From Rhypophila decipiens (Eukaryota; Ascomycota; Sordariomycetes; Sordariales; Naviculisporaceae): a stretch of 40,797 bases of DNA. The notes below the pieces were generated by a model. It saw nothing but the letters and a program-made list of their open reading frames with translations. It was not told where the DNA came from and did not search any database. The DNA lies in contig MU858306.1 in the NCBI GenBank assembly GCA_033297075.1, positions 1 through 40,797 on the forward strand, given 5' to 3'. The first letter of the stretch is position 1. Each line of letters starts with the position of its first letter. The translations under genes and the position numbers were made by a program. Shown here piece after piece: positions 19,292-29,189 of the stretch.

Positions 19292-21995
19292 TTAAACAGG
19301 AGAATCTCCCCATCCCTCCCCGTCATAGCTAGCCGGTGGCGACCAAATCTTGGGTACCGACAATGCCATCGCCTTGGTTTGCGACTGGAGCTGTGTCAAC
19401 CCAGAGGGTATCTGGCTCTGAGCTACCGACATTCTTTTACTGTCGCGCCGCAAATCTTGACTCCCGATCACGGTATCCACACTTATAACCGGCTGCTCAA
19501 CAGTCTTGTTCCCGACTTGCATCGTCCAGCCCGCCGAACTGAGACTCGGCAACGAATGTTGATGTGGTAAATGATGCAATGCTCTCCCTTCCAGCCCGTC
19601 ATGAGAACTTGAAGACGACTCAATCTTCTGCTTGATAGCATCTCGCTGCTGCACAGGATTGCTGGCTAGGGTGTTGATGCTTGGGCTGCTGCTGTGACTG
19701 ACAAGACATGGCGTTGTCGGCCTTGACCCAATCAATGCTGGACTCACCGGGGCTGATGACGCTGGGGGTATACTATAGAGTGAACGCAACGAGTAAGACG
19801 AGGATGCCGAGTGGCCAGGCTGATGCAGTGCCCCCGAGGACTGACCAGGTCTGACGATGGATTGTAAACCGAGTTGCGGTTGAGATTGCGAGCGAAAGTT
19901 GGCTGCTACCAAGGCGGCATAGGCAGGCGGCTGCCTCACTGAGCTGCTGGTGTCTCGCCTTGGTGCAGGCTTTTGCTCCCTTGTCTGCTGTTTCGGTGGA
20001 GAGGGTGACCTAGGTGCAGCAGGAGTCGCAAATGGACTTTGTATTGGTTGTGGGCTGTCGGATAGCAATGGCTGCCTCCGGACTGGCACTGCGTTATCGC
20101 CAAGTTGTATCCTGACCAGACCCTGTTCCCTCTCTGGCGTCAAACCTGATGAATAGCTCATATTTGATGAGAAAGTCGCTGTTACTTTCCTCGAATTGGG
20201 CACTGGCTTTTTACGAGTTATGACCGTGATCGCTGGGCTTGCAGATCGACTGCCTGGGGTGCTCTGCCCATGGATTGGTGCACTGTCTGGAGTCCAGGAA
20301 CGCATATCTTGCTCACGTACCGGACCAGTGGTCATCTCCTGTGTCTGGGTAGGTGGCGAAGCTGCCTCGTTTGATGGTGGAGGCGAGGGTGAGGCGACTG
20401 GCCATGTTGCCGACGGGGCAGAAAACCACTGGGGTAGACCCAGACTGGGAAGAGCAACTGCAATTCCCAGATCGTCCACATCTGCAAAGGTATCCTTCAT
20501 GTAATCTGGCATGTCATCGTCACCGGTGGCTACTATCTTGTAAGAATCGTCGTTATCGGGAATGACGACAATCTTTGACGAGTCTTCATGCTCTGGAATA
20601 ATCTTGATCTTAGCTTGGCGTGTCTCTTCAGCGTTCGCGGTAACCAGAGGCGGCTTGTCCTTCTCGGACCCATCAGTAGCAGCAATCCCTTGTTCTGCTC
20701 CTTTCACAGCGTCCTCCTCCAAGCCGTTCACCACCCTTTCAACAGCTTTGTTACCGCCATCAATGGCTCTCTTGAGCCGCTCCATAATGCACGAAATATG
20801 TTGCACCAATATCGGCAAACACATGTCCTTGCCCGTAGACGCCGCAGCTTGCAGAGCATTCTCGCCTCTGCGGTTCGAGTGCAAGATGTCAGCTCCGTGA
20901 TCGAGCAGGCAGCTCACCATCTCGGCATCTCCTTTCCTTGATGCAGCAACCAGGGCGGTGTCCCCAACGGTCTTGTCAGGAAGATTGATGTTTGCACCAC
21001 GCTCGAGCAGCAGTTCGACACCCGCCCTGGGGAGGGATAGGGCTGCATTAATGAGCGGAGTTGTGCGCTCAGGACCGCCAAGTACATCTACAGTCGCTCC
21101 GGCCTGAATGAGCGACTTGAAGATTTCATATTCGCCTTTTTGCGATGCCACTATCAGTGGGCAGGTTGGTGTGCCTCCATTCGCACCTGTTGGGCCTAGG
21201 TTCGGATCCGCGCCGTGCTGAAGCAACAGGTCGACCACTTCCCTGCTGCCAGCTTCACAAGCTACCTGAAGGGCAGTTCCGCCACCCATCATGTGCTTTT
21301 CGCGGTGGCCTTCTGTGATGATTCGGTTGATCTCGGCCCCATGTGCCAACAACTCGGCTACAACGGCCAGATGACCACCCGCGGCGGCGGCATGTAATGG
21401 CCAGCCATGGGAAGCATTGATATCAGCTCCGGCTGCGATGAGCTTCTTGACAATGTTGATGGTGCCGTTGAAAGAAGCAGCTGTAAGCGCATTGCCGAAC
21501 CTGTTTTGAAGTCAATTCACCGTCATCTTGAAGCAGCACAGGAAAGAATACTTACTCGTGTCCCGCCGCATTGGGGTTGGCCTTGAAGCCCGACAGCACC
21601 TCCACCGTGATTTCCTTCCCCAAATCAGCAGCCATGTAGAGACACCTGTCCAACACGTCTTGTGAAATGCTATGCTGGGTGTACTCCCAGATGTCGGTCA
21701 AGACCTGATCTTGGGACCCCACCATGCCTGCCGCCTTGGTAAACAGCTCTACGCAGTCCAGCGCAGGGTAGTTCTTTAGCAGAATCTGAATGATATCCCA
21801 GCCAACGGCATTAAGGCCCTTCTTAGAGCTCGGCACACTTTCTGCTGTCTGCTGGTGTGGAGGTCCTGATGATGTGGTTGCATGTTCGGCGAGAGGGTTC
21901 ACTCCGACTTTTATCGCCCCGGGAGTTGGCCGGACCGTGCCCCCACCCGGAGCCGGAGCCGGAGCTCGCTCGGTGTCTGATCGAGGGATCTCCAT
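19292..21995 (-). CDS. Ankyrin-repeat protein with long Ser/Pro-rich tail
   Basis: Two exons: 21995-21556 and 21500-19292. The intron 21501-21555 is 55 nt (GTAAGT...CAG) and splits codon 147. The product is 882 residues. Residues 1-60 are Pro/Gly/Ser-rich. Residues 60-147 form a helical region (VGWDIIQILLKNYPALDCVE...). Residues ~148-380 hold about seven ankyrin repeats, recognisable by units such as NALTAASFNGTINIVKKLI, GTALQVACEAG, EVVDLLLQHGADPN, TALVAASRKGDAEMV and NALQAAASTGKD. Residues ~380-882 are low-complexity, Ser/Pro/Gln-rich and probably disordered, ending SYDGEGWGDSPV. There is no signal peptide or membrane helix, so it is likely an intracellular scaffold or interaction protein. 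No effector domain accompanies the repeats. Confidence 0.88.
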
Positions 21996-23681
21996 GGCGG
22001 TCGAAGATGCTGACGCGCCGTGTTGTCGGTTGGGATGGTGGTCCGCCAGAAGTCGTCGACAATGACGTTATTGCTTCATCGCGATGGTTGGGACTCTGGA
22101 GTGAAAGTGAAAGATGTTCAAACTTGGATTGGGAGTGAAAAGTGGTTGATCCACATAGGATCCTTCTACCTGGATCGGGGCTCATCATGGGTAAGAGCGC
22201 CCCTGAACTTGTCCTCGTAAAGCTCACAAGCCTTGGCAGGCGCGTTTGAGCTTCCCGTTCTTACCACGGCTGGCTAGCCGCTGGCGGACACTAATTTCCG
22301 CCCCCTCGGCCCGGGAATATTGGGGCTGTGGGGGATTACTGACCGCTACAAAATATTACTGATTGGGGGAGCTGCAGGGAAGGTGCTCGCCTAAACGGCC
22401 CTGGGACCGGCCCCCTGGACCAAGCTGAAGCATAGCGTCACGCAGACCCTTGGAGACCCTGGAATATCGCTGTTACACCCGCGACCAACACAATGCCTGT
22501 CCCTGGTTTAACATTCTCATCACTCTGGATGACGTGAGATTCATGTGAAGCCAGACACGCGAGATTGGACGAACATGCTCATAACTTTGTAGTATGGTCC
22601 AGACGCGGTGAGACTACCAGTACGGCAATACTAGATGGTCAAATCTTCATGTTCAGGACCTCAATTCGTGGCCGCTCAAATGCGTATCGATTTTTCGGAA
22701 GCGGCCTGAATACCGATAATATTCTCATGCTTGGAAATCCAGATATGAATCCGTCATCGCCTCATGGATGCATCTCGGGAGATCTTTTACATCGACACAA
22801 CATTCTGGGGTGCATTAGCCGCCGTCTTCACATCCGCCACTGCCGCCGATTGCCGGCGTTTGTCCGCCCAACCGACACTTTGAGTGACAGATATCCGTAC
22901 CGACAGCTGTGTCTCGTAATACAGAGTTAATTTCGACTACACTTTAAATTTTAAGGTCTCGTTATCGGATACCCAATATCTCTATCTTATCCCCGTTTCG
23001 AATGGCGTACAAAACTGCGAATGATGATATCGTCTCGTATGAAGGACTGTCATTGGTTCGCACTTGTTGACCTCCCCTGGACTAGCGTTGACTCCCCCAT
23101 CAACCGTCAACTTTCACTGGTCTGGATCAACGAACCTCTTTGGTCTCTGGCTTTTTGCTCCTCAAGATGCTCATTGCTTTTTGAGAAGCCGAAAACCGGA
23201 CGTATCAAAAGGCCCAAACTTTCGATTACGCTAAACAATGTTCATACCAAATCTGAGTATGCGGTCCAATGGCTGACGATTAGTGACAAATACTGCCAAG
23301 CCATACTCCAACCGCCAAACCTACTTGTCGATAAGATCACCGAGAAGTCGTTGTTCTTGGACCGACAGCGTCGCACGACATGAATCTCCAGATACCGAAA
23401 TAGCTCCAGGCTTTCGTGGCTTTACAAAATGACACATCGCATTCTTTGACTGGAAGGGGCCAAAAAGTGCAAATGACGATGTGGCCAACTTTTGGTCGGC
23501 GACTCGGCTAGGACTGGACGACAACGTGTTGACCAACTTTCACTTATAAGAGTGAACCCCCTTCATTCATCATGAGATCGTAACTCAATCCATCACATCC
23601 AAGATCTCATCATTGCTGGACATATACTCACACCAAAACGCTTTTACATCACCCTCAACGATATCCAACCCATCCGTCAAC
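21996..23681. other. Long divergent spacer
   Basis: About 1.7 kb between the start of the ankyrin gene (minus) and the cupin gene (plus). It must hold both promoters. Frames at 22565-22930 and 23021-23383 show no recognisable product. TTATAAG near 23544 is a possible TATA-like element 130-140 bp before the cupin start. Nothing else was identified. Confidence 0.45.
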
Positions 23682-24092
23682 ATGCCTCTCACACACAAGC
23701 CATCCGCCCAATCCGGCGCCATTCCGCTCCTCTATCCCAATGTCTCCAATGTCTTTCTCGGAGGTCTGTATTCCCAATCCCGGTTTCTTCATTTTCAAGA
23801 CTCAACCAGACACATAACTAACTTTCGCACAGATGTCGTCGCCACATCAAATGACAAGCCCATTGCCGGCGGTTTCTTCCGCATGGAAAAAGGCACACCA
23901 CTAGTATACACCTACACCTACGACGAGGTCAAGATCATCCTCGAGGGCAGCTGCTCCATCACCGATGAGGCAGGGACCAAAGTCATGGCCAAGCCCGGCG
24001 ACGTGTTCTTATTCCCCAACGGCACAACCATCACCTTTGAGAGCGAGGATTACCTTTTGGCATTTTATGCTGGACAAAGGCCGCAGTTGTAA
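23682..24092 (+). CDS. Small EutQ-like cupin protein
   Basis: Two exons, 23682-23763 and 23833-24092, give 113 residues. The intron 23764-23832 is 69 nt with a TAACTAAC branch site and CACAG acceptor. It happens to be in frame and free of stops, so an unspliced reading also stays open. Splicing gives NVFLGDVVATSNDKPIAGGFF, which reads as a continuous strand. Cupin motif 1 is present as YTYTYDEVKIILEG (53-66) and motif 2 as PGDVFLFPNG. The two histidines of the usual HxH metal site are replaced by tyrosines (Y53/Y55 or Y55/Y57), as in EutQ-type cupins, so a metal-dependent dioxygenase role is unlikely. Function in fungi is unknown. It is probably cytosolic. Confidence 0.84.
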   Translation: MPLTHKPSAQSGAIPLLYPNVSNVFLGGLYSQSRFLHFQDSTRHITNFRTDVVATSNDKPIAGGFFRMEKGTPLVYTYTYDEVKIILEGSCSITDEAGTKVMAKPGDVFLFPNGTTITFESEDYLLAFYAGQRPQL

Positions 24093-24316
24093 TCTCACAT
24101 TCGTGCTAGGAATATGGGGGTAAAGCACTGGGATGCAGGGAACGATGGTCATATTGAACGTCTATTTTATTCATGGTATAGTTATAGTCAAATCAAAAAC
24201 ATTTTATCAACATTATCAACGCTATTTCGAGTACGCATTAATCTCTAAAGTCTCCAGTGCCCACCCCTGTCATCAATCTGATGAGAATAAAGAGGGAATG
24301 TTCCCTTTAATCCCGT

Positions 24317-27300
24317 TTAATCCGTCTCGCCAACCCTGAAAAGCGCCAAAGCCATGGCATCGGACAAGACGGAGCCATTCGGCCTCTTGACGCTCAACAA
24401 CCGCGTCAAGCCGCCGTCACCTGATACGGGTCCGCCAAATCCGATGGTCGGTGGTGATGATTTCTGTCGACCATAGCCACCATCAGTAACCGGAGTCGGC
24501 GGGCTGTTGCTCCTCGAGCTTGAACTCGTGGTCGAAGGGCCGCCAAAATAGCCCATGATTTGGTTCTCGTATGCACCGAAATCTACCTCCTGTCCCTGAG
24601 GCTGCTTGTAGTGGTAGGACCTGTTCGCGCTGAGCGAGATCCTGTTCACACCATCGGCAAGATTTCCAATTGGGATATTGCCGTAGTACTCGTCATTGTC
24701 GACACGATATTGGGCATCGGTAGGCGGCGTTGGCAAGGGAGCCGGACCGGGCACAGGAACAGGCAAGGCATTGGCGTTGCTGTACCGTCTTGCATGACCA
24801 CCGACAGACTTGCTGGCATTGCTCCGTCTCAGTCCGGCACCACCAACCGCCAGCGCAGACGGATCCAGAGCACCCGTTCCAGGCTGCGGGGATGTCGGCC
24901 GAGAACCGGCAGGACTCTCGACCTTGATCCTCGCCACCGGGTTGGGACTGGGACTCCTGGCTCCTCTCGCCCTCGGCGCTTCAAACCTCGCCGTGCTTCC
25001 CTGGCCCGCCCCAGGGCCCGGACTTCTTGCCCGCTCCCTCACCTCTTTGATCCGCTCAATATTCAACATTCCCCAGAGCTGCTGGACCCACTTTTGCTTT
25101 TCCTCGGGCTTCATGGACCGGATGGGAAGCACCTCGGCACCAGCCATCTCCCTGGTCGGCCACGGAAAGCTGACGGCCATCTCCCTCAGCGTCAAGCTGT
25201 GCATCTGCCGCAGCACAATCCGAATCTGCGGCTCGATGTTCACCTCCCTGGGGAAATACCAATCAGCCCTCTGCTCGAGCCGTTCCGCAATCTGCGTCAT
25301 CGCCCCGACCAACCACTCAATGGCGACAGTATCCGGCACAGCCTGCGCCTGCTTCAGCAACCACCCCAGCATCTCGGGCGACCCAGACTGGTTCAGAATA
25401 GGTATACTCCGCTTATCATGCTCCCTTCCCTGCAGCTTCATGATGAAATCATTATACTCCTTCATGGCGCCCAACTCGAGCCCGACAAACCGTCCGCCAT
25501 TCAGCGCATGCATAATCTCATCCCCAAGTGCAATACCAGCCTTGATACCGGAATTGAGTCCCCTCCCCGGCCAGAAATGCACAGTCATGGCGGCATCCCC
25601 CGCCACGGCAACAAGCGCATGCGGCCGTTTGACGGACCGTGAATCTTCCAGGGGCAACTGTCTCACGCCCTCGCGAACAGCCTGCACAACGATGGGGATC
25701 CTAACCACGTTGATGACCTCCTCCTCTTTGAACCCAAATAATTTCAGCCCATCCTCGATACTCTTCCACAGGTTTGTCTCTCGCATGGTACTAGGCCGAA
25801 AGACCCGTCCCTCCTTCTCCCCCTCGGGTGCTCGCCCCAAGTACCCGGGACTCCCAAAGGTGACAGGCTGCCCATCCACGCCCACCATATGATCCCACTC
25901 CTCCTCGGTCAATTGCATATTCAAATACCCCCTCCCGTCAAAGTCACTAGCATTGAGCAGATACCTCGTCTGCCCGAGCGTAAGAAACATGTTCAAGCTC
26001 TGACTCCAGGGTAATCCTCCTTTGGCCCCCCGATCAAACGCCAATCCAAGCGCATAACTCCTCCCCCGTTCTTTTTCATATCCCCGGAAATAAGACCCCC
26101 TTACCCAACTTGCTGCACCATCCGTCCCAAGTAAAACATGAAAATCTCCGCACTTTCCTTGGGCCAGCTCCTCCCGATTAACACCCTCGGGATGCAAGTG
26201 AATCAGTCCTTTGAATTCCTCGTCCTGACAGCGAGCAAGGAACCGATCTTCCACCTTGCGAATTTGAATATTCGCACTACCCGGCCAAACACGTTCCGGC
26301 CGCCCAGCGAAAAGTGCTGCGTAACTTTTGGGACTGAGCAGGTTGGTGACGCTGTCTTGGAGCGTGACGACCTGGTCCCTTCGTTTCGCAGTAGCAGGGT
26401 AGTCAACCCTCCCGGTATGGGGGTTGATAATCCACCGGCGTTCCCAGACATGGACTTCAATGTTTCCGGCGCCTTTTTCAGCAAGCGAAATCGCGCTTGC
26501 TAAGCCGGATGGTCCACCGCCGATAATACAGACTTTGAGACGTCCAGAGGGGTATTTATACGACACCATTTGGGCATTCGCCGGCAGGGGGGGGTCCAAG
26601 TTTCGATGCAGCGTGGGGTCGAAGAAAAAGTCCAATAATTCCCGTACTTGAGGGGAGCAAGTAAATTTCCCAATGGTGCCGGCTAGCCCTGATTTGATGA
26701 GGAAAAATCTTGTGGCTTGTAAAAGGGGGGACACCGTAAAGTCTGCGTGGCGAGAAAAAAATATGTTTTCTTTTATCCCCAGGGCAATGGAGATTATAGA
26801 GTTGTACCGGGTTTGATTTGCGACTATGGATCGGACTGCCGTGTTGAGACCCACGTCGGCAGACATGTTTGTGAATCGCAGGAGGAAAATCCTGCATCTT
26901 TCGAGGTCGGAGCGCGAGGTGTCGGCCATTCCCCAGGCATCTTGGTACACTTGGGGAAAGAGGATCGTGTCGTGGCTTGCTTCATTTTGGGAGGGACTGT
27001 GGAGGTCTGGGGAGAGGAGAGAACCGTGACCGTGACCTGGGCCTGGGGGGATGGTTGATGTGTTGCTTGCTCGACGGGCCCCGGAACCAGAGGGCGGCGG
27101 TGCCGGGGAGCGAGAACGTAATAACGGCATTGTTGCTGCTCGGAGCTTGTTCTTCTTGTTGCGGGTGATGCCTAGTCTGGCTCGAGAAGGAAGCTTGAAT
27201 CGGTTTTCACTTGACGGTGAAGAAGCTTTAAAACTGTTGGTCGGCGCAAAGTCAAAGAATGGACGTCCTGGTTTGGCGTGTTCCTGGAACTGCAGCTCGA

Positions 27301-27448
27301 GGGGGTCAGTTATTAATGGGTTCAAGACAACCAAGTCTGGGATATTGTTGTGTGTTGTTGGGATTGCCATTTTGGGAGACGAGTTCAATGGTGATGTGAA
27401 GCTTGGCAGGTATGGTAGCAGCCGGGAGGGGCGCAGGAGATGGGACAA
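24317..27448 (-). CDS. Large FAD-dependent monooxygenase-like protein
   Basis: An intronless frame of 1,043 residues, about twice the size of ordinary FAD monooxygenases. The start at 27448 is the first ATG; 27370 (M27) is possible. Residues 1-160 are disordered and Arg/Ser/Pro-rich. Residues ~160-300 form a helical region. The flavoprotein core starts at KVCIIGGGPSGLASAISLAE (305-324; GxGxxG at 310-315). It continues with LLGTDGAASWVRG (DG motif, 443-444) and VAVAGDAAMTVHFWPGRGLN (GD motif, 617-618), which together mark the PHBH-fold hydroxylase family. Residues ~850-1043 are again low-complexity. Substrate and partners are unknown. The helical N-terminal addition and disordered ends suggest a multi-partner protein rather than a simple catabolic hydroxylase. 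Confidence 0.9.
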   Translation of the reverse strand: MSHLLRPSRLLPYLPSFTSPLNSSPKMAIPTTHNNIPDLVVLNPLITDPLELQFQEHAKPGRPFFDFAPTNSFKASSPSSENRFKLPSRARLGITRNKKNKLRAATMPLLRSRSPAPPPSGSGARRASNTSTIPPGPGHGHGSLLSPDLHSPSQNEASHDTILFPQVYQDAWGMADTSRSDLERCRIFLLRFTNMSADVGLNTAVRSIVANQTRYNSIISIALGIKENIFFSRHADFTVSPLLQATRFFLIKSGLAGTIGKFTCSPQVRELLDFFFDPTLHRNLDPPLPANAQMVSYKYPSGRLKVCIIGGGPSGLASAISLAEKGAGNIEVHVWERRWIINPHTGRVDYPATAKRRDQVVTLQDSVTNLLSPKSYAALFAGRPERVWPGSANIQIRKVEDRFLARCQDEEFKGLIHLHPEGVNREELAQGKCGDFHVLLGTDGAASWVRGSYFRGYEKERGRSYALGLAFDRGAKGGLPWSQSLNMFLTLGQTRYLLNASDFDGRGYLNMQLTEEEWDHMVGVDGQPVTFGSPGYLGRAPEGEKEGRVFRPSTMRETNLWKSIEDGLKLFGFKEEEVINVVRIPIVVQAVREGVRQLPLEDSRSVKRPHALVAVAGDAAMTVHFWPGRGLNSGIKAGIALGDEIMHALNGGRFVGLELGAMKEYNDFIMKLQGREHDKRSIPILNQSGSPEMLGWLLKQAQAVPDTVAIEWLVGAMTQIAERLEQRADWYFPREVNIEPQIRIVLRQMHSLTLREMAVSFPWPTREMAGAEVLPIRSMKPEEKQKWVQQLWGMLNIERIKEVRERARSPGPGAGQGSTARFEAPRARGARSPSPNPVARIKVESPAGSRPTSPQPGTGALDPSALAVGGAGLRRSNASKSVGGHARRYSNANALPVPVPGPAPLPTPPTDAQYRVDNDEYYGNIPIGNLADGVNRISLSANRSYHYKQPQGQEVDFGAYENQIMGYFGGPSTTSSSSRSNSPPTPVTDGGYGRQKSSPPTIGFGGPVSGDGGLTRLLSVKRPNGSVLSDAMALALFRVGETD

Positions 27449-29189
27449 ATAGCTGGAATAGCAACCGCTAAAGAGGCGAGCGGCTATTCAGGGTCAGGTT
27501 GGGAATAGAGGCACAGTTCTTGTATTTTGGGAGCATGCGCAAATACATGTGAAGCGAGCAAGCAAGCATCTGCATAGAACAAGAGAAAAATGGCCATAAA
27601 GATCCTGGGCCGTAACTGGGGTTTCTAAAGCCCAACTTTGAGATGCACGCCTGGTCATATGCACGAAAGCGTCGTGAAGAGCAAAATTGCAAATATCAGG
27701 GCGCAAGGAATTGAAAGAGAAAGACACATACATGAAGGATCGATCACTTGCTTTGACTCAACTGGCTGGAAAACTATGTCGGGCTCGTCTGGCAACAACT
27801 GTTATGCCCAAAACTTGACCAAAGCTTGGGCTCGGACGGTTGTAGTTGGTCGCTGTGTGTTTGTCGGTTCAAAGCTCGCTGATATCGGGTTGGCGATGTC
27901 GCACAACGAAAGTATTGGTGGTTTGTTCTGGCTTGCATAAAAATCTCGAAAACGAAAACAAAAGTCGGGCAAGGAAACGTTCCGTGAAGTGGAGAGGAAG
28001 AAGGAGCTTCATATAAAGCTTGTCTGCCCAACAACAGCTTTGCACAGCTCCCAAGCAAGCTGGTCGAAACAATAACGAATGTGCGCTGGTCTTGGCTGGG
28101 CAGAGCCTGAAAATGAAACACGGTCCGAGATGTTAATGTGGGCCTCAACAAAGAACACGGCAAGACGAACAAGAAACAAGCCCAGAAGGGAAAAAAGAGA
28201 TAACAAAGCGGCCGCCTTTGCAGGTGTCCCTGGCCCTGGTTGATCGAAACCTTTTTCTTTGAAGGGAAAATACAGAGTAAGGTACATCATTTCGGATTTG
28301 TTGGTGGTTGGCTGTACCCTTGTTCACTTGGGCGGATCACCATCAGGCCCACTCTCCGAGCATCGTTGGAGTCACGGTGTGAATGTGGCTTCAAGTGTTG
28401 GCTGTGAATTCTCGCACTCCGAAACCAGAAAGGCACCCGAGCCCGATGGAAAGGAAAGAACAGTCGTGGATCGGGCTTGGCCTTGGGAAATAGGTCGACA
28501 GAACAAAGTGCACAAGCAATGTGAGGCCGCACTATTTATAGGCGAGGAAAGATTGGCGAAACTCTCGTCAAAATCCGTACGGTATTGTGAATTCAATACC
28601 GTGCAGTGTGAGCCACGGCGGTAAAACACTGGGTCACGATTTCCTACAATACTTGATTCCTTATTTGGAGACGTGCTCACTCACTAAAATTGCGCCATTC
28701 GCTCATGATGCGAGTAACACGGTGAGATTCTTAAATAAATCGCAAACCGTCAATATCTGTAGCAACTAGAAAAAATGCATGTCAGCGAAAGTGGGAATCC
28801 TATCGAATTCCCATCGTTCCGAGTGAGATGCTGTTGAAGGGCGCAGTCGCGCATCTCTACCGTCCTTCCCCGTTGAAAGTCCCCTGTAACGGGCTGTTAT
28901 GACAGGGGATCCACACCACTACGGAAGCCCCTGCATGCCGCCATCTTCCCGTTTTAGACAGGGCTGGACAGGCCGCATTTGTTTGGCCCGGTCGGCGCTA
29001 ACATCAGACGGCTTTGGATCTTTGTTGACTCATTCGTTGCCAAGAGACCTTGACGTTTCAGGGGCTCAGGGCCCTAACCCTAACCCTCTGCATTTCATTG
29101 AAGCTCTATCAAGAACACCTAACATTCCATCAAGAACAACTATCAAAGGCGCAGTATACACTCTTTTGAGCAACCAACTAATCAGGTAC
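27449..29189. other. Long spacer, no supported gene
   Basis: About 1.7 kb between the monooxygenase start and the 3' end of the GH55-S8 gene. A minus-strand TATAAATAG at 28532-28540 is a good TATA box but lies about 1.1 kb before the nearest minus-strand start (27448), so it would imply a long leader. A short telomere-like motif lies at 29072-29087. Short frames on both strands show nothing recognisable. Confidence 0.45.
29072..29087 (+). repeat. Short telomere-like motif (CCCTAA)n
   Basis: CCCTAACCCTAACCCT, about 2.7 units of the fungal telomere repeat, about 100 bp past the stop codon of the GH55-S8 gene. It is too short to prove a former chromosome end and could be chance or a telobox. 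Confidence 0.5.

Noticed and set aside
24560..25892. Two overlapping plus-strand frames of 360 codons each
   Set aside because: They lie fully opposite the monooxygenase coding frame, have Pro/Arg/Ser-rich nonsense composition and no motif; typical antisense shadows of GC-rich coding DNA.
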